From Candidatus Cloacimonadota bacterium (lineage in GTDB: Bacteria; Cloacimonadota; Cloacimonadia; Cloacimonadales; TCS61), in NCBI GenBank assembly GCA_030445745.1, contig JASUTE010000004.1, positions 24,173 to 88,172 on the forward strand: a DNA stretch of 64,000 nt, in the 5' to 3' direction. The notes under the pieces were generated by a model. It did not search any database. It worked only from the letters and a program-made list of their open reading frames with translations, and was not told the origin of the DNA. A program made the translations under genes and the position numbers. Positions 17,201-25,151 of the stretch are shown piece by piece; position 1 is the stretch's first letter; every line of letters begins with the position of its first letter.

Positions 17201-17533
17201 AATTTCCAAGATATCGTTTCTTTCTGCTGAAGAAAACTCTTCATCCATATAGGCAATCAATAGCAGGTTCATAAGTAGTTTAACTTTATCAGGATAGGTA
17301 AGATAGCTCTTTATTATCTCTGTTGCCTGCTGCAATGGACAGGGGTTATCGATGAGTTTTTTTATTTGATGAGTGGGGGGTATATCTTTTTCACTAAAAG
17401 TCGCTTTTATTATATTGTAAACTATGTCAACTTCTCGCTTACCGATATTTTCCATATCCAGGCGCAGTAAATTAAGATATAAAGCAACCACTGCGTTTAT
17501 CAAGGTATCCAAATTTTTCTTTTTCTTCTGCAT
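14231..17533 (-). CDS. TerB-like/FHA/ABC ATPase/ABC-2 permease fusion transporter
   Basis: A 1100-residue multidomain protein. Residues 1-150 are helical with AYMDEEFSSAERNDILEI, a TerB-like acidic motif. Residues about 270-415 resemble an FHA module (ALIKKPAILLNHQPL, then DIITVGQHSFRI). An ABC ATPase follows: Walker A GPSGCGKT near 448, signature LSGGERKRLNIALEL near 554 and Walker B VVLDEPTSGLS, which is the ABCG/White type. From about residue 760 an ABC-2 permease with about six membrane segments follows, with a large loop before the last segment. FHA-ABCG fusions are known; the TerB-like front is unusual. The FHA part suggests control by threonine phosphorylation. I prefer the ATG at 17533, which has GGAAAGG six bases before it, over the ATG at 17563, which has none. 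Confidence 0.85.
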   Translation of the reverse strand: MQKKKKNLDTLINAVVALYLNLLRLDMENIGKREVDIVYNIIKATFSEKDIPPTHQIKKLIDNPCPLQQATEIIKSYLTYPDKVKLLMNLLLIAYMDEEFSSAERNDILEIVEMLEIDIQLYHQINDLIEKKSNHIDIKLSYFLQYLSDTIFSNFLLFGSNARSDIFLRSNKSYSLFILIIEDFILAGTYVDKSFKIGKTEMVINRLYKLEKDETISFENPENEHSNFTLSYEDIMKLYDNKKDETIRVIKNTKENFGFDIYQKSNRISLKPIRGKITLGRNTLLPERKYEIAINDFIIINDALEFSPLDILTENLMFRKERKLNKFYINISEDFFHITEHETAKSIAKIFYEDNCYSIEALIKKPAILLNHQPLTHEEKFVLNRDIITVGQHSFRINKFFDLIKVDLEISHLQVNNLTHRFRDDNTIALDDLSFDVRKNEFLAIMGPSGCGKTTLLKTLIGELIPWKAQIEIDGNDLYNNFSYLKEYFGYVPQDDLLFDNLTVYENLYYCGRLRLSHIKNKQIIKKKIENILIQVGLYEKRNLVVGTVLDKKLSGGERKRLNIALELLSDPIIVVLDEPTSGLSSKDSEKIIDMLNELKDQGKMIIATIHQPNPDMMQQFDKLLLMDNNGTEVFFGSTNEVFDYFDDELENMVYGKDKLLRKKKLKMAEYLFDVLQYPLLDSAGNPIYKQNPEDADIFEEQRQYSPEYWKTKFKKYQIYELITTTDKKQQEYNDDSEREKKKFSHRKLNFKENCIQFYYLLLRNVKNKLRNPSNLYVTFLAAPLLAIIVAFILRYSVADTPYTFAQNVNIKIFIFISVIIFIFLGLSNSLDEIIAEKRIILRENKMNIKSSLYLLTKNITLCVFALIQAMLYYVIAAFILEIRGMWFSYISYLLLSAIIGFSLGLLASSLIKDKKAIINVLPLVLIPQIIFGGAVIEFEKMNQNFKLNPENVIPEVVQIIPSRWLFEGLFVSQAKLNPYSKGLRKLNQKAEKLHQERKNFQIRSKEFRQIRKQIAEAKTDIIRKYPREKYVNNNIDTAVNYMDGKFYNNHRNFFLASKKSVMGWQCNTYNLSVIILFIFWILINLLTYFSIQYYFRIKK

Positions 17534-17917
17534 ATCGAACCTTTCCAGATTCTTAAAAATCATATCTATTCATATGTGTCAATATTTAAACGCCTGACCC
17601 AAGAAAAGCAGATTTATGATAATATAATCTATTGCAAAGCAGCGGAATAGTCTTAATGAAAATCGTTAAAAAGTAGTTGCAAAGAAAAGCTACTTATTAA
17701 TTATAATAAAAAAAAGGATCATTTCAATGCGGTTCACAGAAAAAGTTATGATTATAAATTAGCAATGATTACCAAGTATAAACTTAGAACGCAACCGTGC
17801 CTGTCATTCTATTGAAAAAATCGAGGTATAACAGCTAGTTCAATTCGTACTTGACAATAAAATATAATTAAAATTTTTTGACAAATACTTAGTTAGATAA
17901 TTAGGAGGTGAAATTAA
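17534..17917. other. Intergenic region with divergent promoters, rpsU leader
   Basis: No gene is seen in this very AT-rich spacer between divergent genes. On the plus strand TTGACA occurs at 17851-17856 and 17878-17883, and TATAAT at 17862-17867, but none is paired at a standard 16-18 base spacing, so I cannot name the rpsU promoter. On the minus strand a TTGACA (complement of 17577-17582) precedes the transporter gene. The ribosome binding site AGGAGGTG at 17903-17910 sits before the GTG start of rpsU. Confidence 0.4.
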
Positions 17918-18124
17918 GTGCCAAAAGTGAAAGCTAGAGAAGGTGAACCTTTCCCAGTATTGTTGAGAAGGTTTAAAAAAGCATGTGAAAAGGCTTCTCT
18001 TTTAAGTGATGTAAAAAAGAATAAATTTTACATTAAACCAAGCAAGCAGCGCCGCGAAGAAGCTAAAGCTGCAAAAAGAAAAATGCTGAAACAGGCAAGG
18101 AAAAAAGCCAGATACAACAGATAA
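17918..18124 (+). CDS. rpsU: 30S ribosomal protein S21
   Basis: A 68-residue, strongly basic protein with PVLLRRFKKACEKASLL near the N-terminus and a Lys/Arg/Ala-rich tail, as in bS21. It binds the 30S subunit near the anti-Shine-Dalgarno end of 16S rRNA. It starts with GTG preceded by a near-perfect AGGAGGTG. In many bacteria rpsU heads the macromolecular-synthesis operon with dnaG and rpoD; here it does so with yqeY, cvpA and mutS2 inserted between. Confidence 0.95.
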   Translation: MPKVKAREGEPFPVLLRRFKKACEKASLLSDVKKNKFYIKPSKQRREEAKAAKRKMLKQARKKARYNR

Positions 18125-18127
18125 TCT

Positions 18128-18565
18128 ATGTTAAAAAAATTAGATCAGGATATCAAAAAAGCGCTTAAAGCTGGAGAAAAGAAGAAGCTAATGGTTCTTC
18201 GTTCGCTGAAATCTGCTTTAAAAAATCAAGCCATCGATAGGGGCCAGGAATTAACAGAAGCGGAAGAGTTTAAGGTTCTAAAAAAGCAGGTTAAAGCGCG
18301 AAAACAGGCTATAGAACTGTATGAAAAAGGAAATCGCCCTGAATTAGCAGCTCAGGAGCAACAAGAGATCGAGATAATTCAGAGCTATCTTCCCCAACCG
18401 CTAACTGAAACTGAGATGGAGCAAGAAGTAGATAAAGTTATTTCGGAACTAGCAGCTGAAACTATGAAAGATATGGGCAAAGTAATGAAAACCTTGAAGG
18501 ATAAACTTGGCACTCGCGCCGATGGAAAAATATTGAGTCAACTTGTTAGAACTAAATTGCAATAA
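18128..18565 (+). CDS. yqeY: GatB/YqeY domain protein
   Basis: A 145-residue protein with the YqeY pattern: LDQDIKKALKAGEKKKLMVLRSLKSA at the start (in two parts), a helical middle with EQQEIEIIQSYLPQPLTE, and GTRADGKILSQLVR near the end. The fold matches the tail domain of the GatB/GatE amidotransferase subunits and probably binds tRNA. Its exact role is unknown. It begins three bases after rpsU, a common pairing in bacteria, and ends before a hairpin terminator. Confidence 0.9.
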   Translation: MLKKLDQDIKKALKAGEKKKLMVLRSLKSALKNQAIDRGQELTEAEEFKVLKKQVKARKQAIELYEKGNRPELAAQEQQEIEIIQSYLPQPLTETEMEQEVDKVISELAAETMKDMGKVMKTLKDKLGTRADGKILSQLVRTKLQ

Positions 18566-18593
18566 TTCGAGTAAACTTGGCAATGAAATTATA

Positions 18594-18627
18594 AAAAAGA
18601 GGGAGATAACTTAATCTCCCTTTTTTA
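18594..18627 (+). terminator. Rho-independent terminator or attenuator after yqeY
   Basis: GGGAGAT (18601-18607) pairs with ATCTCCC (18614-18620) around AACTTA, extended by flanking A and T runs, with six T residues after the stem. It lies between yqeY and cvpA. It may set a lower level of cvpA-mutS2-dnaG-rpoD relative to rpsU, as known for the E. coli operon. Confidence 0.85.
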
Positions 18628-18649
18628 AGTTAATAAGAAAGAAGGTTTT

Positions 18650-19171
18650 ATGGAAGCTGCCAATATTATCGATGTAATTTTGGGTATCTTTCTTTTCATT
18701 TTTTTTATTATCCATCTTCGTAGAGGCTTGGTTGCCAGCGTGCTACATCTGGTAGGACTAATTTTAATTGTAGTTTTAGTACATCATATTGGCTATAGTG
18801 TAAAGCAAATGTTTATTGCTAAATTCCAATTAAGCAATACCTTATCCACGATATTAGCTTACATTCTGATTATACTTGTGGTAATGCTTATAACTAAAAT
18901 AGTCATTTACATAATTCAGAAAGTAGTATCTTTTTTAAATCTCAGTGCGCTCAATAAAATTTTAGGCGGTGTATTTGGAGTGGCAAATGGGATTTTAGTT
19001 ATCTCAATTTTGCTTATTGTCATCGATATCTCTCCCTTCCTAAAAAACGTAAGGCCTGTAGTGAATAAATCTTCTATTGTGCAGTTTACCCGCCAAGTTA
19101 CCGGTAGTGCTAAAGAGAATATTCCTCAACTAAAAGAGGCAGAAAAAACTCTTAAGGAAACATTAAGATAA
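18650..19171 (+). CDS. cvpA: CvpA family membrane protein
   Basis: A 173-residue protein with four membrane segments (about 5-25, 30-48, 65-88 and 105-125). IDVILGIFLFIFFIIHLRRGLV at the start (in two parts) and LNKILGGVFGVANGILV are the hallmark CvpA stretches. The family is linked to colicin V production and envelope stress, without a defined biochemical role. Genes encoding CvpA commonly precede mutS2, as here. The tail is soluble and charged. Confidence 0.85.
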   Translation: MEAANIIDVILGIFLFIFFIIHLRRGLVASVLHLVGLILIVVLVHHIGYSVKQMFIAKFQLSNTLSTILAYILIILVVMLITKIVIYIIQKVVSFLNLSALNKILGGVFGVANGILVISILLIVIDISPFLKNVRPVVNKSSIVQFTRQVTGSAKENIPQLKEAEKTLKETLR

Positions 19172-19180
19172 AAATTTCTA

Positions 19181-21511
19181 ATGAATCAATTACAGCAGTT
19201 AGAATTTTCTAAAGTCAAGCATTTAATAAGCTTGGAGTGCCATAATGCTCTGGGTGCCAAACTAGCTATGCAGCTCACTCCGAAACATGATAAAGCTGAA
19301 ATAGAAGCAAAGCTAAACACATTTTCGGAAGTGCTAGCCTTATTGCGCCAGGGAGTAGATTACAATTTTAGTGCTGTAAGTAAGTTGGAAAAAATATTGC
19401 TGGAATTCGAGCATCAAGTTTATAATTATGAAGAATTCAAGCAAATAATTGGGAATCAGGAATTGGCAAATTCTCTTGCTGCTGAAAAATTTGAAGAAAA
19501 ACCACATCTGCAAGAAATTTTCTCGGCTCTGGTAATACTTCCTGAAATTGTAGAACGATTTTACGAAATCTACAATAGCGACGGTGATGTAAAAGATACT
19601 GCTTCCCAGAAACTGCAATCTATTCGTAATCGTAAACGTAATTTGCGCAAAACTATCATGAGTGCTTTGAACAAAAAGGTAGAACAATTTCAGCAAAATA
19701 ACTACTTGCACGACAAAATAGTAACGCAGCGGGATGGTCGCTACGTAATACCTGTAAAAGAAGGATCAGCAAATTTTGTTAATGGAATTGTACATGCCCG
19801 TTCCAGCAGCCGTTCTTCGATTTTTATGGAACCCACCGAAATAGTTAGTCAAAATAATGAACTGGAAATGATGTTAGGCGAAGAAAAACGCGAAATTTTC
19901 AGAATTCTACAAGAATTTACCCAACAGATAGTAAATGTAAAAACGCAAATCTTAGAAAATTCACAAATTTTAGGCAAGCTGGATTTTATTTTTGCTGTGG
20001 GACGTCTTTCTCAAAAGTGGCACTGCAACGTTCCTACCATAAAAGATAAACCTTACCTGAAATTGAAACGGGCCCGCCATCCCTTGCTTATAAATTCCTA
20101 TGGAGATATAAAAAAAGTTATTCCCTTCGATGTGGAATTAGGTAAAGATTTTAGAATACTTCTGATTTCTGGTCCTAACACTGGCGGAAAAACCGTAACA
20201 CTAAAAACAATAGGTCTGCTCGCGATTATGGCACAAAGCGGTCTGCCAATACCTGCCGATATCGACAGTCAAGTAGGAATTTTTGATAATTTTTTTGCTG
20301 ATATTGGCGATGCTCAATCCTTAGAAAACTCACTCAGTACATTTTCTTCGCATATTACTAATATAGATAAAATGCTAAAATATGGAACCGATAAAAGCTT
20401 GGTACTGATTGATGAAATTGGCGCTGCTACCGACCCAGAACAAGGCTCTGCCCTGGCTCAGGCAATTTTGGAAAATCTCACCGCCCAAGGTGTTACAGCT
20501 GTTATAACTACCCACTACACCGCCCTGAAGGTTTTCGCAGAACAATCTCCTAATTGCTGTAATGCAGCTATGCAATTCGACGCTAAACTACACTCACCTA
20601 CTTACCAATTCAAATTAGGCTTGCCCGGCAATAGCTTTGCTATCGAGGTGGCTTCTAAGCTGGGCGTAAACCCCAAATTGATAGATAGAGCCAAAGCCCT
20701 GTCTGGTAATCAGAATATCGAACTTACCGAGCTTATTTCCAAGATGGGTGCGGAAAAAGCTGCTTTAGCCCGCAAAAATTACGAATTTGACCTGAAAACT
20801 TCACTTTTGAAACAAAAAATTGACGAATATGAACAAAAATTAGCTGAATTTGAAACAGAGAAAAAAGAGATTAAAAAACGTTCTGTTAAGCAGGCGCGTA
20901 GCTTCCTAACAGACCTGCAAAAAGAGCTTACCAGCGAAATTTCCCAAATAAAAAAAGCAGATAAGAGCAAACACAAAAATCTTATGCAAAAATCACTGCG
21001 AAAAGTAACTAACTTGAATCAGGAGTATGGCGAGGTAGAAGATTCGTTGGCAGAATCCAGGGAACCTGTTCAAAACCCACAAATAGGGCAACAAGTTTGG
21101 GTCAAAGACCTGGATACAGAGGGCGAAATTGCCGAGATCAACGGCAACAAGATAAAAATCGATATGGATGGCTTCTTTTTCACAACAGACCAGAAAAAGA
21201 TCTATCATAGTGCTCGAAAGAAAAGTCAGCAACAGGTTGCCACCATTAAAACTCCCCAAAAGACAGCCAAAATGGAGCTGATGCTTCTGGGAAATACCTT
21301 CGAGGAAGCGCTGCCCAAGCTTGATGCTTTTATAGATGATGCTTTGTATGCAAGCTTGAAAAAAGTGCGAATAGTGCATGGTAAAGGCACAGGAGCTTTG
21401 CGTAGCAAAATAAGAAATCATTTAAAACACGATAAACGAGTAAAAAGTTTTCATACTCCGCCACCAGAAGCGGGTGGTTCCGGTGTAACTATTGCCGAAT
21501 TGGCAGGATAA
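19181..21511 (+). CDS. mutS2: Endonuclease MutS2 / ribosome-collision factor
   Basis: A 776-residue protein of typical MutS2 length. The clamp/lever region spans about 1-310. The ATPase has SGPNTGGKT (residues about 329-337), FADIGDAQSLENSLSTFSSH and a Walker B in LVLIDEIGAATDPEQG. A long coiled coil (about 530-610) leads to a C-terminal Smr domain with VHGKGTGALR, the HGxGxG nuclease motif. It lacks the mismatch-recognition domain of MutS. Known roles are suppression of recombination and rescue of collided ribosomes. It starts nine bases after cvpA. Confidence 0.95.
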   Translation: MNQLQQLEFSKVKHLISLECHNALGAKLAMQLTPKHDKAEIEAKLNTFSEVLALLRQGVDYNFSAVSKLEKILLEFEHQVYNYEEFKQIIGNQELANSLAAEKFEEKPHLQEIFSALVILPEIVERFYEIYNSDGDVKDTASQKLQSIRNRKRNLRKTIMSALNKKVEQFQQNNYLHDKIVTQRDGRYVIPVKEGSANFVNGIVHARSSSRSSIFMEPTEIVSQNNELEMMLGEEKREIFRILQEFTQQIVNVKTQILENSQILGKLDFIFAVGRLSQKWHCNVPTIKDKPYLKLKRARHPLLINSYGDIKKVIPFDVELGKDFRILLISGPNTGGKTVTLKTIGLLAIMAQSGLPIPADIDSQVGIFDNFFADIGDAQSLENSLSTFSSHITNIDKMLKYGTDKSLVLIDEIGAATDPEQGSALAQAILENLTAQGVTAVITTHYTALKVFAEQSPNCCNAAMQFDAKLHSPTYQFKLGLPGNSFAIEVASKLGVNPKLIDRAKALSGNQNIELTELISKMGAEKAALARKNYEFDLKTSLLKQKIDEYEQKLAEFETEKKEIKKRSVKQARSFLTDLQKELTSEISQIKKADKSKHKNLMQKSLRKVTNLNQEYGEVEDSLAESREPVQNPQIGQQVWVKDLDTEGEIAEINGNKIKIDMDGFFFTTDQKKIYHSARKKSQQQVATIKTPQKTAKMELMLLGNTFEEALPKLDAFIDDALYASLKKVRIVHGKGTGALRSKIRNHLKHDKRVKSFHTPPPEAGGSGVTIAELAG

Positions 21512-21512
21512 A

Positions 21513-23222
21513 ATGGATAAGAGTCAAATTAACGAGATCATTAGCCGCAACAATATCGTGGATGTAATATCCAGCTACATTCCACTGAAAAAGAGTGGCA
21601 ACAATTATAAAGCTCGTTGTCCCTTTCATGACGAAAAAACAGCTTCTTTCATAGTAAACGAAAGTAAACAGATTTTCAAATGTTTCGGCTGTGGCAAAGG
21701 TGGCAATGTAGTTACATTTTTAATGGATTATGAGAAAATTTCCTTTATTGAAGCTATGAAGCGTTTGGCACGTCGAGTAGGAATGAGCGTGCAAGTGTCA
21801 CCAACTTCCAAATACAAAAATAGCAAACGAGACTTAATTTACAAGATCTACCAGCTGGCAAATGCCCATTTTCAGGAGAATTTGAAAAACCATGGCGGTT
21901 TGGCACAACGATATCTGCAACAGAGACAACTTTCCCAGCAAACCATAGATGAATTTCAGCTGGGATATGCGCTGGATAGTTTTGGTGCTTTAAGGTCGTA
22001 TCTTTTGAAGAACAATATAAACTCAAAGATCTTGGGGCAAACTGGCCTGTTTGGAAGCGGTAGCAACGGTTTTTACGATCTATTCAGGCAGCGGTTAATG
22101 TTTCCCATTCACTCATCTTCGGGAAATGTAATTGCCTTTGGCGGTAGAGTGCTAGATAGCGAGCAGCCAGGTGGAAAATACATCAACTCGCCCACCACCG
22201 ATATCTACCAAAAAGGAACTGAGCTTTATGGATTGTTCAAAACAAAATATGAGATTTCCAAACTGGATTATGTCTTAGTTAGCGAAGGCTATATGGATTT
22301 TCTTAGATTGTACGAAAATGGCTTTCATAATGCGGTAGCTTCTTTAGGAACAGCACTTACTGATCAGCAGATAAAATTATTAAGCAGATTCAGCCAGAAA
22401 ATCTACATACTCTACGATGGTGATATGGCTGGCCGAAAAGCAGCCATAAAAGCTGCCGGAAATGTGCTAAAACAAGGTTATGAAGCCAAATTGATAATTT
22501 TACCTCCCGAACATGATCCCGATTCCTTTTTGAAAGCCTACGGCAAAGAAAAGTTGGAAGAACTCATCGCGCGCGCACCTACTCTTATAGAATTTCTTCA
22601 TAAAGACAAAAGTATGGAAATGAGCCGCAAGGAAAAATTGGAATTCCTGATAGAAGTTTTGAAAAAAGTTGAAGATGACTTAAGTAAGGAACTGCTTGCG
22701 AAAGAGATAGCCGAAACTTTTGGTATTAGCCAGGCTACAATAACATCCAAAGCTCGAACCAGAAAAAGAAATAATTTTTCTCAGCAGCAGGAAAAACCGG
22801 AAAACCTCTATTCTGAAGAGCGACTTTTGCTAAAGTTATTGATTTCTGAACCTAAGAATATAAAAAATGTTGCTCAAACCTTGAAATCAGATTACTTTCT
22901 TTCAGAAAAATATAGAAAAATATATGAGTTACTGATCGACAAGATGTTTGAAATTGATAATATTAATGTTTTGATAGGCGAAATGGAAGATGAACAAATA
23001 AGAAATACATTAACCGATATTTTACTAGAGGAAATGCCTAACACCTCTATCGCGGAAGTTACTTCTTCTCTTAAAATAAGGCAACTTAAGAAAGAGTTGC
23101 AGCAAATCAACCTTGAGCTGCAAAATGGAGATATGAACGAAAACTTGCTAAAAAGAAAAGCCGAAATAAAAAAAGAGATTATAAAATTTGGGAAAAAGAT
23201 AGTCACGAGAATATTATATTAA
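21513..23222 (+). CDS. dnaG: DNA primase
   Basis: A 569-residue primase. The zinc ribbon is CPFHDEKTASF with CFGCGKGG (residues about 36-65, C-H-C-C). The core contains GYALDSFGALRSYL, the RNA polymerase domain with RLMFPIHSSSGNVIAFGGR, and the TOPRIM motifs VSEGYMDF and DGDMAGRKAA. The C-terminal part (about 425-569) is the helicase-binding region. It makes RNA primers for replication. I chose the ATG at 21513, directly after the mutS2 stop; the frame opens 21 bases earlier inside mutS2. AGGA precedes the start. Confidence 0.96.
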   Translation: MDKSQINEIISRNNIVDVISSYIPLKKSGNNYKARCPFHDEKTASFIVNESKQIFKCFGCGKGGNVVTFLMDYEKISFIEAMKRLARRVGMSVQVSPTSKYKNSKRDLIYKIYQLANAHFQENLKNHGGLAQRYLQQRQLSQQTIDEFQLGYALDSFGALRSYLLKNNINSKILGQTGLFGSGSNGFYDLFRQRLMFPIHSSSGNVIAFGGRVLDSEQPGGKYINSPTTDIYQKGTELYGLFKTKYEISKLDYVLVSEGYMDFLRLYENGFHNAVASLGTALTDQQIKLLSRFSQKIYILYDGDMAGRKAAIKAAGNVLKQGYEAKLIILPPEHDPDSFLKAYGKEKLEELIARAPTLIEFLHKDKSMEMSRKEKLEFLIEVLKKVEDDLSKELLAKEIAETFGISQATITSKARTRKRNNFSQQQEKPENLYSEERLLLKLLISEPKNIKNVAQTLKSDYFLSEKYRKIYELLIDKMFEIDNINVLIGEMEDEQIRNTLTDILLEEMPNTSIAEVTSSLKIRQLKKELQQINLELQNGDMNENLLKRKAEIKKEIIKFGKKIVTRILY

Positions 23223-23231
23223 GGAGATCAA

Positions 23232-24971
23232 ATGCTTAGTTACAACGAATGCTTAAAGAAATTGATCGATCTTGGTAAAAAAAATAAAAGTCTGCTTACT
23301 TTTAAACAGATAAATGATATTTTACCGAATAACCCGATCTTTCTGGATCGTATCGACGATATTATTTCTGAGCTTACTGAATCTGGTATAGAGCTTATTG
23401 ATGAAACCCAAAAACGGGTAACTAAAAAGCGCGTAGCTGTGAAAAAGAAAACACCGAAAAAATTCAAAAATCGCCGCTATTACGATGATCCGGTAAGAAT
23501 GTATCTGGGTGAGATGGGGCGTGTACCGCTGCTAGACAGAGAAGGCGAAGTAAGAATTGCCAAAAAAATAGAAAGTGGCCAAAAATATATCAACAAATTT
23601 GTATTTATGTCTGGTAGCACTCTGCGTGAAATGGAGAATTTCCTCTATCGCTACAATGAAAAGCGTGTAAAGATAGAACATATTTTTAAGATCGAATACG
23701 GCACCTGGATGGATAAGTCTCAGGAAGCTACCCTGATAACCAAATTTACTGAGAATATTTCCAAAGCAAAACAAATTTTTGAAGAAATAGGTGAATTATT
23801 GGATAACAGCGAAAGTGACGAACAGGGAAATTTGCTGGAACAACCTACCATCGATAAAAAACGACAAGAGATAGTGGAAATATTCGATTCGCTTAACTAC
23901 AATGAAAAGCTTCTGAAAAGAATGGTTTATCGAATTCGCAGTTTGGTAGACAGGATTAAAGACAGCCAAAAAACCATCAAACAGCTTTCCAAAATTAGGA
24001 AATACACTATTGACGAGATCTGTACATTTGGCCGCAAAGCAAATAAATCGGAAGAAGAATACAAGCAGGTTTATGAAGAGACCAATATCGAGCCCAGCTT
24101 ATTCATCGAAACCCTGCGCAAAATAAAAAATGCTCGTAGGAAGATACGCCGGGTGGAACTGGAAACCAGAATGCGTGCAGATGAGATGGTCGATCTGTTA
24201 GCCGAGATTGAGCGCGGTGAAAAGATGAAGGAACGCGCCAAAAACGATATGATCGAAGCTAATGTAAGATTAGTTGTAAGCATAGCTAAGCGTTATAATA
24301 ATCGAGGTTTAGATTTCTTGGATCTAATTCAGGAAGGAAATACTGGTTTAATGCGAGCTGTGGAAAAATATGATTATCGTAAAGGCTACAAATTCAGTAC
24401 CTATGCCACCTGGTGGATCCGACAGGCTATCACCAGAGCTATAGCCGACCAGGCACGCACTATCCGTATCCCTGTGCATATGATCGAATCGATCAATAAG
24501 GTGAAACGTGCCAGCCGGAGATTGTTGCAAAAGTTAGGCCGCGATCCTTATCCAGATGAAGTGGCACAGGCCTTGGATCTACCAGTTGAAAAGGTAAGAA
24601 ATATCTTGGCTATTACCAAAGAGCCTGTATCGTTAGATAAACCTATTGGTCACGAAGACGAAGACAGCTTGTTGGGTGATTTTATCGAAGATAAAGGCAC
24701 AATTTCACCAGAACGTATGGCCGAGCGTACTCTGCTGAAAAAACAGGTAGATGATGTTCTGAAAACACTGACAGATAGAGAACAGCGTGTTATTCGCCTG
24801 CGTTTTGGCATAGATGATGGTTACCACAGAACTTTGGAAGAAGTTGGAAATATCTTTAACGTAACTCGTGAGCGCATAAGACAGATAGAAGATAAAGCCC
24901 TGACTAAATTAAAACATCCCACCCGCAGAACGATTTTACAGAAATTCATCGACAATTTCAATGTAAAATAA
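23232..24971 (+). CDS. rpoD: Principal RNA polymerase sigma factor (sigma-70/RpoD)
   Basis: A 579-residue group 1 sigma factor. Region 1.2 is around [21 protein letters not shown] (in two parts), a non-conserved insert follows, and region 2 has [12 protein letters not shown] and [19 protein letters not shown]. Region 3 has IRIPVHMIE. Region 4 ends with the helix-turn-helix [20 protein letters not shown]. It recognises the standard -35/-10 promoters. AAGGAG lies before the ATG. It closes the macromolecular-synthesis operon that begins at rpsU. Confidence 0.97.
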   Translation: MLSYNECLKKLIDLGKKNKSLLTFKQINDILPNNPIFLDRIDDIISELTESGIELIDETQKRVTKKRVAVKKKTPKKFKNRRYYDDPVRMYLGEMGRVPLLDREGEVRIAKKIESGQKYINKFVFMSGSTLREMENFLYRYNEKRVKIEHIFKIEYGTWMDKSQEATLITKFTENISKAKQIFEEIGELLDNSESDEQGNLLEQPTIDKKRQEIVEIFDSLNYNEKLLKRMVYRIRSLVDRIKDSQKTIKQLSKIRKYTIDEICTFGRKANKSEEEYKQVYEETNIEPSLFIETLRKIKNARRKIRRVELETRMRADEMVDLLAEIERGEKMKERAKNDMIEANVRLVVSIAKRYNNRGLDFLDLIQEGNTGLMRAVEKYDYRKGYKFSTYATWWIRQAITRAIADQARTIRIPVHMIESINKVKRASRRLLQKLGRDPYPDEVAQALDLPVEKVRNILAITKEPVSLDKPIGHEDEDSLLGDFIEDKGTISPERMAERTLLKKQVDDVLKTLTDREQRVIRLRFGIDDGYHRTLEEVGNIFNVTRERIRQIEDKALTKLKHPTRRTILQKFIDNFNVK

Positions 24972-25044
24972 AAGTTCCTTGACATCAAATAGAGATATTT
25001 AGTTTTTAGCACACTTCCTCTTTGATAAATAAAAATGAAGCAGC

Positions 25045-25120
25045 GGGCCTATAGCTCAGTTGGTAGAGCTTCCGGCTCATAACCGGACGGTCAGAGGTTC
25101 GACTCCTCTTGGGCCCACCA
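25045..25120 (+). tRNA. tRNA with CAU anticodon (elongator Met or lysidine-type Ile)
   Basis: A complete 76-base cloverleaf with encoded CCA. The acceptor stem GGGCCTA pairs with TGGGCCC (one G-U), the D stem GCTC/GAGC, the anticodon stem TCCGG/CCGGA encloses CTCATAA (anticodon CAT), and the T arm AGAGG/CCTCT encloses TTCGACT. It is not the initiator: the first base pair is G-C and the stem lacks the three consecutive G-C pairs next to the anticodon loop. The acceptor sequence resembles many tRNA-Ile genes, so an Ile-AUA decoder modified by TilS is as likely as elongator Met. Confidence 0.95.
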
Positions 25121-25125
25121 TTTAT

Positions 25126-25151
25126 AGCCCCGTGTTATGCGGGGCTTTTTT
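25126..25151 (+). terminator. Rho-independent terminator after the tRNA
   Basis: AGCCCCG (25126-25132) pairs with CGGGGCT (25140-25146) around TGTTATG, followed by six T residues. It ends the tRNA transcript and touches the stop codon of the convergent response-regulator gene. Confidence 0.9.

Noticed and set aside
17851..17901. Two TTGACA motifs and TATAAT as the rpsU promoter
   Set aside because: No pair has a standard spacing; the region is too AT-rich to choose by eye.
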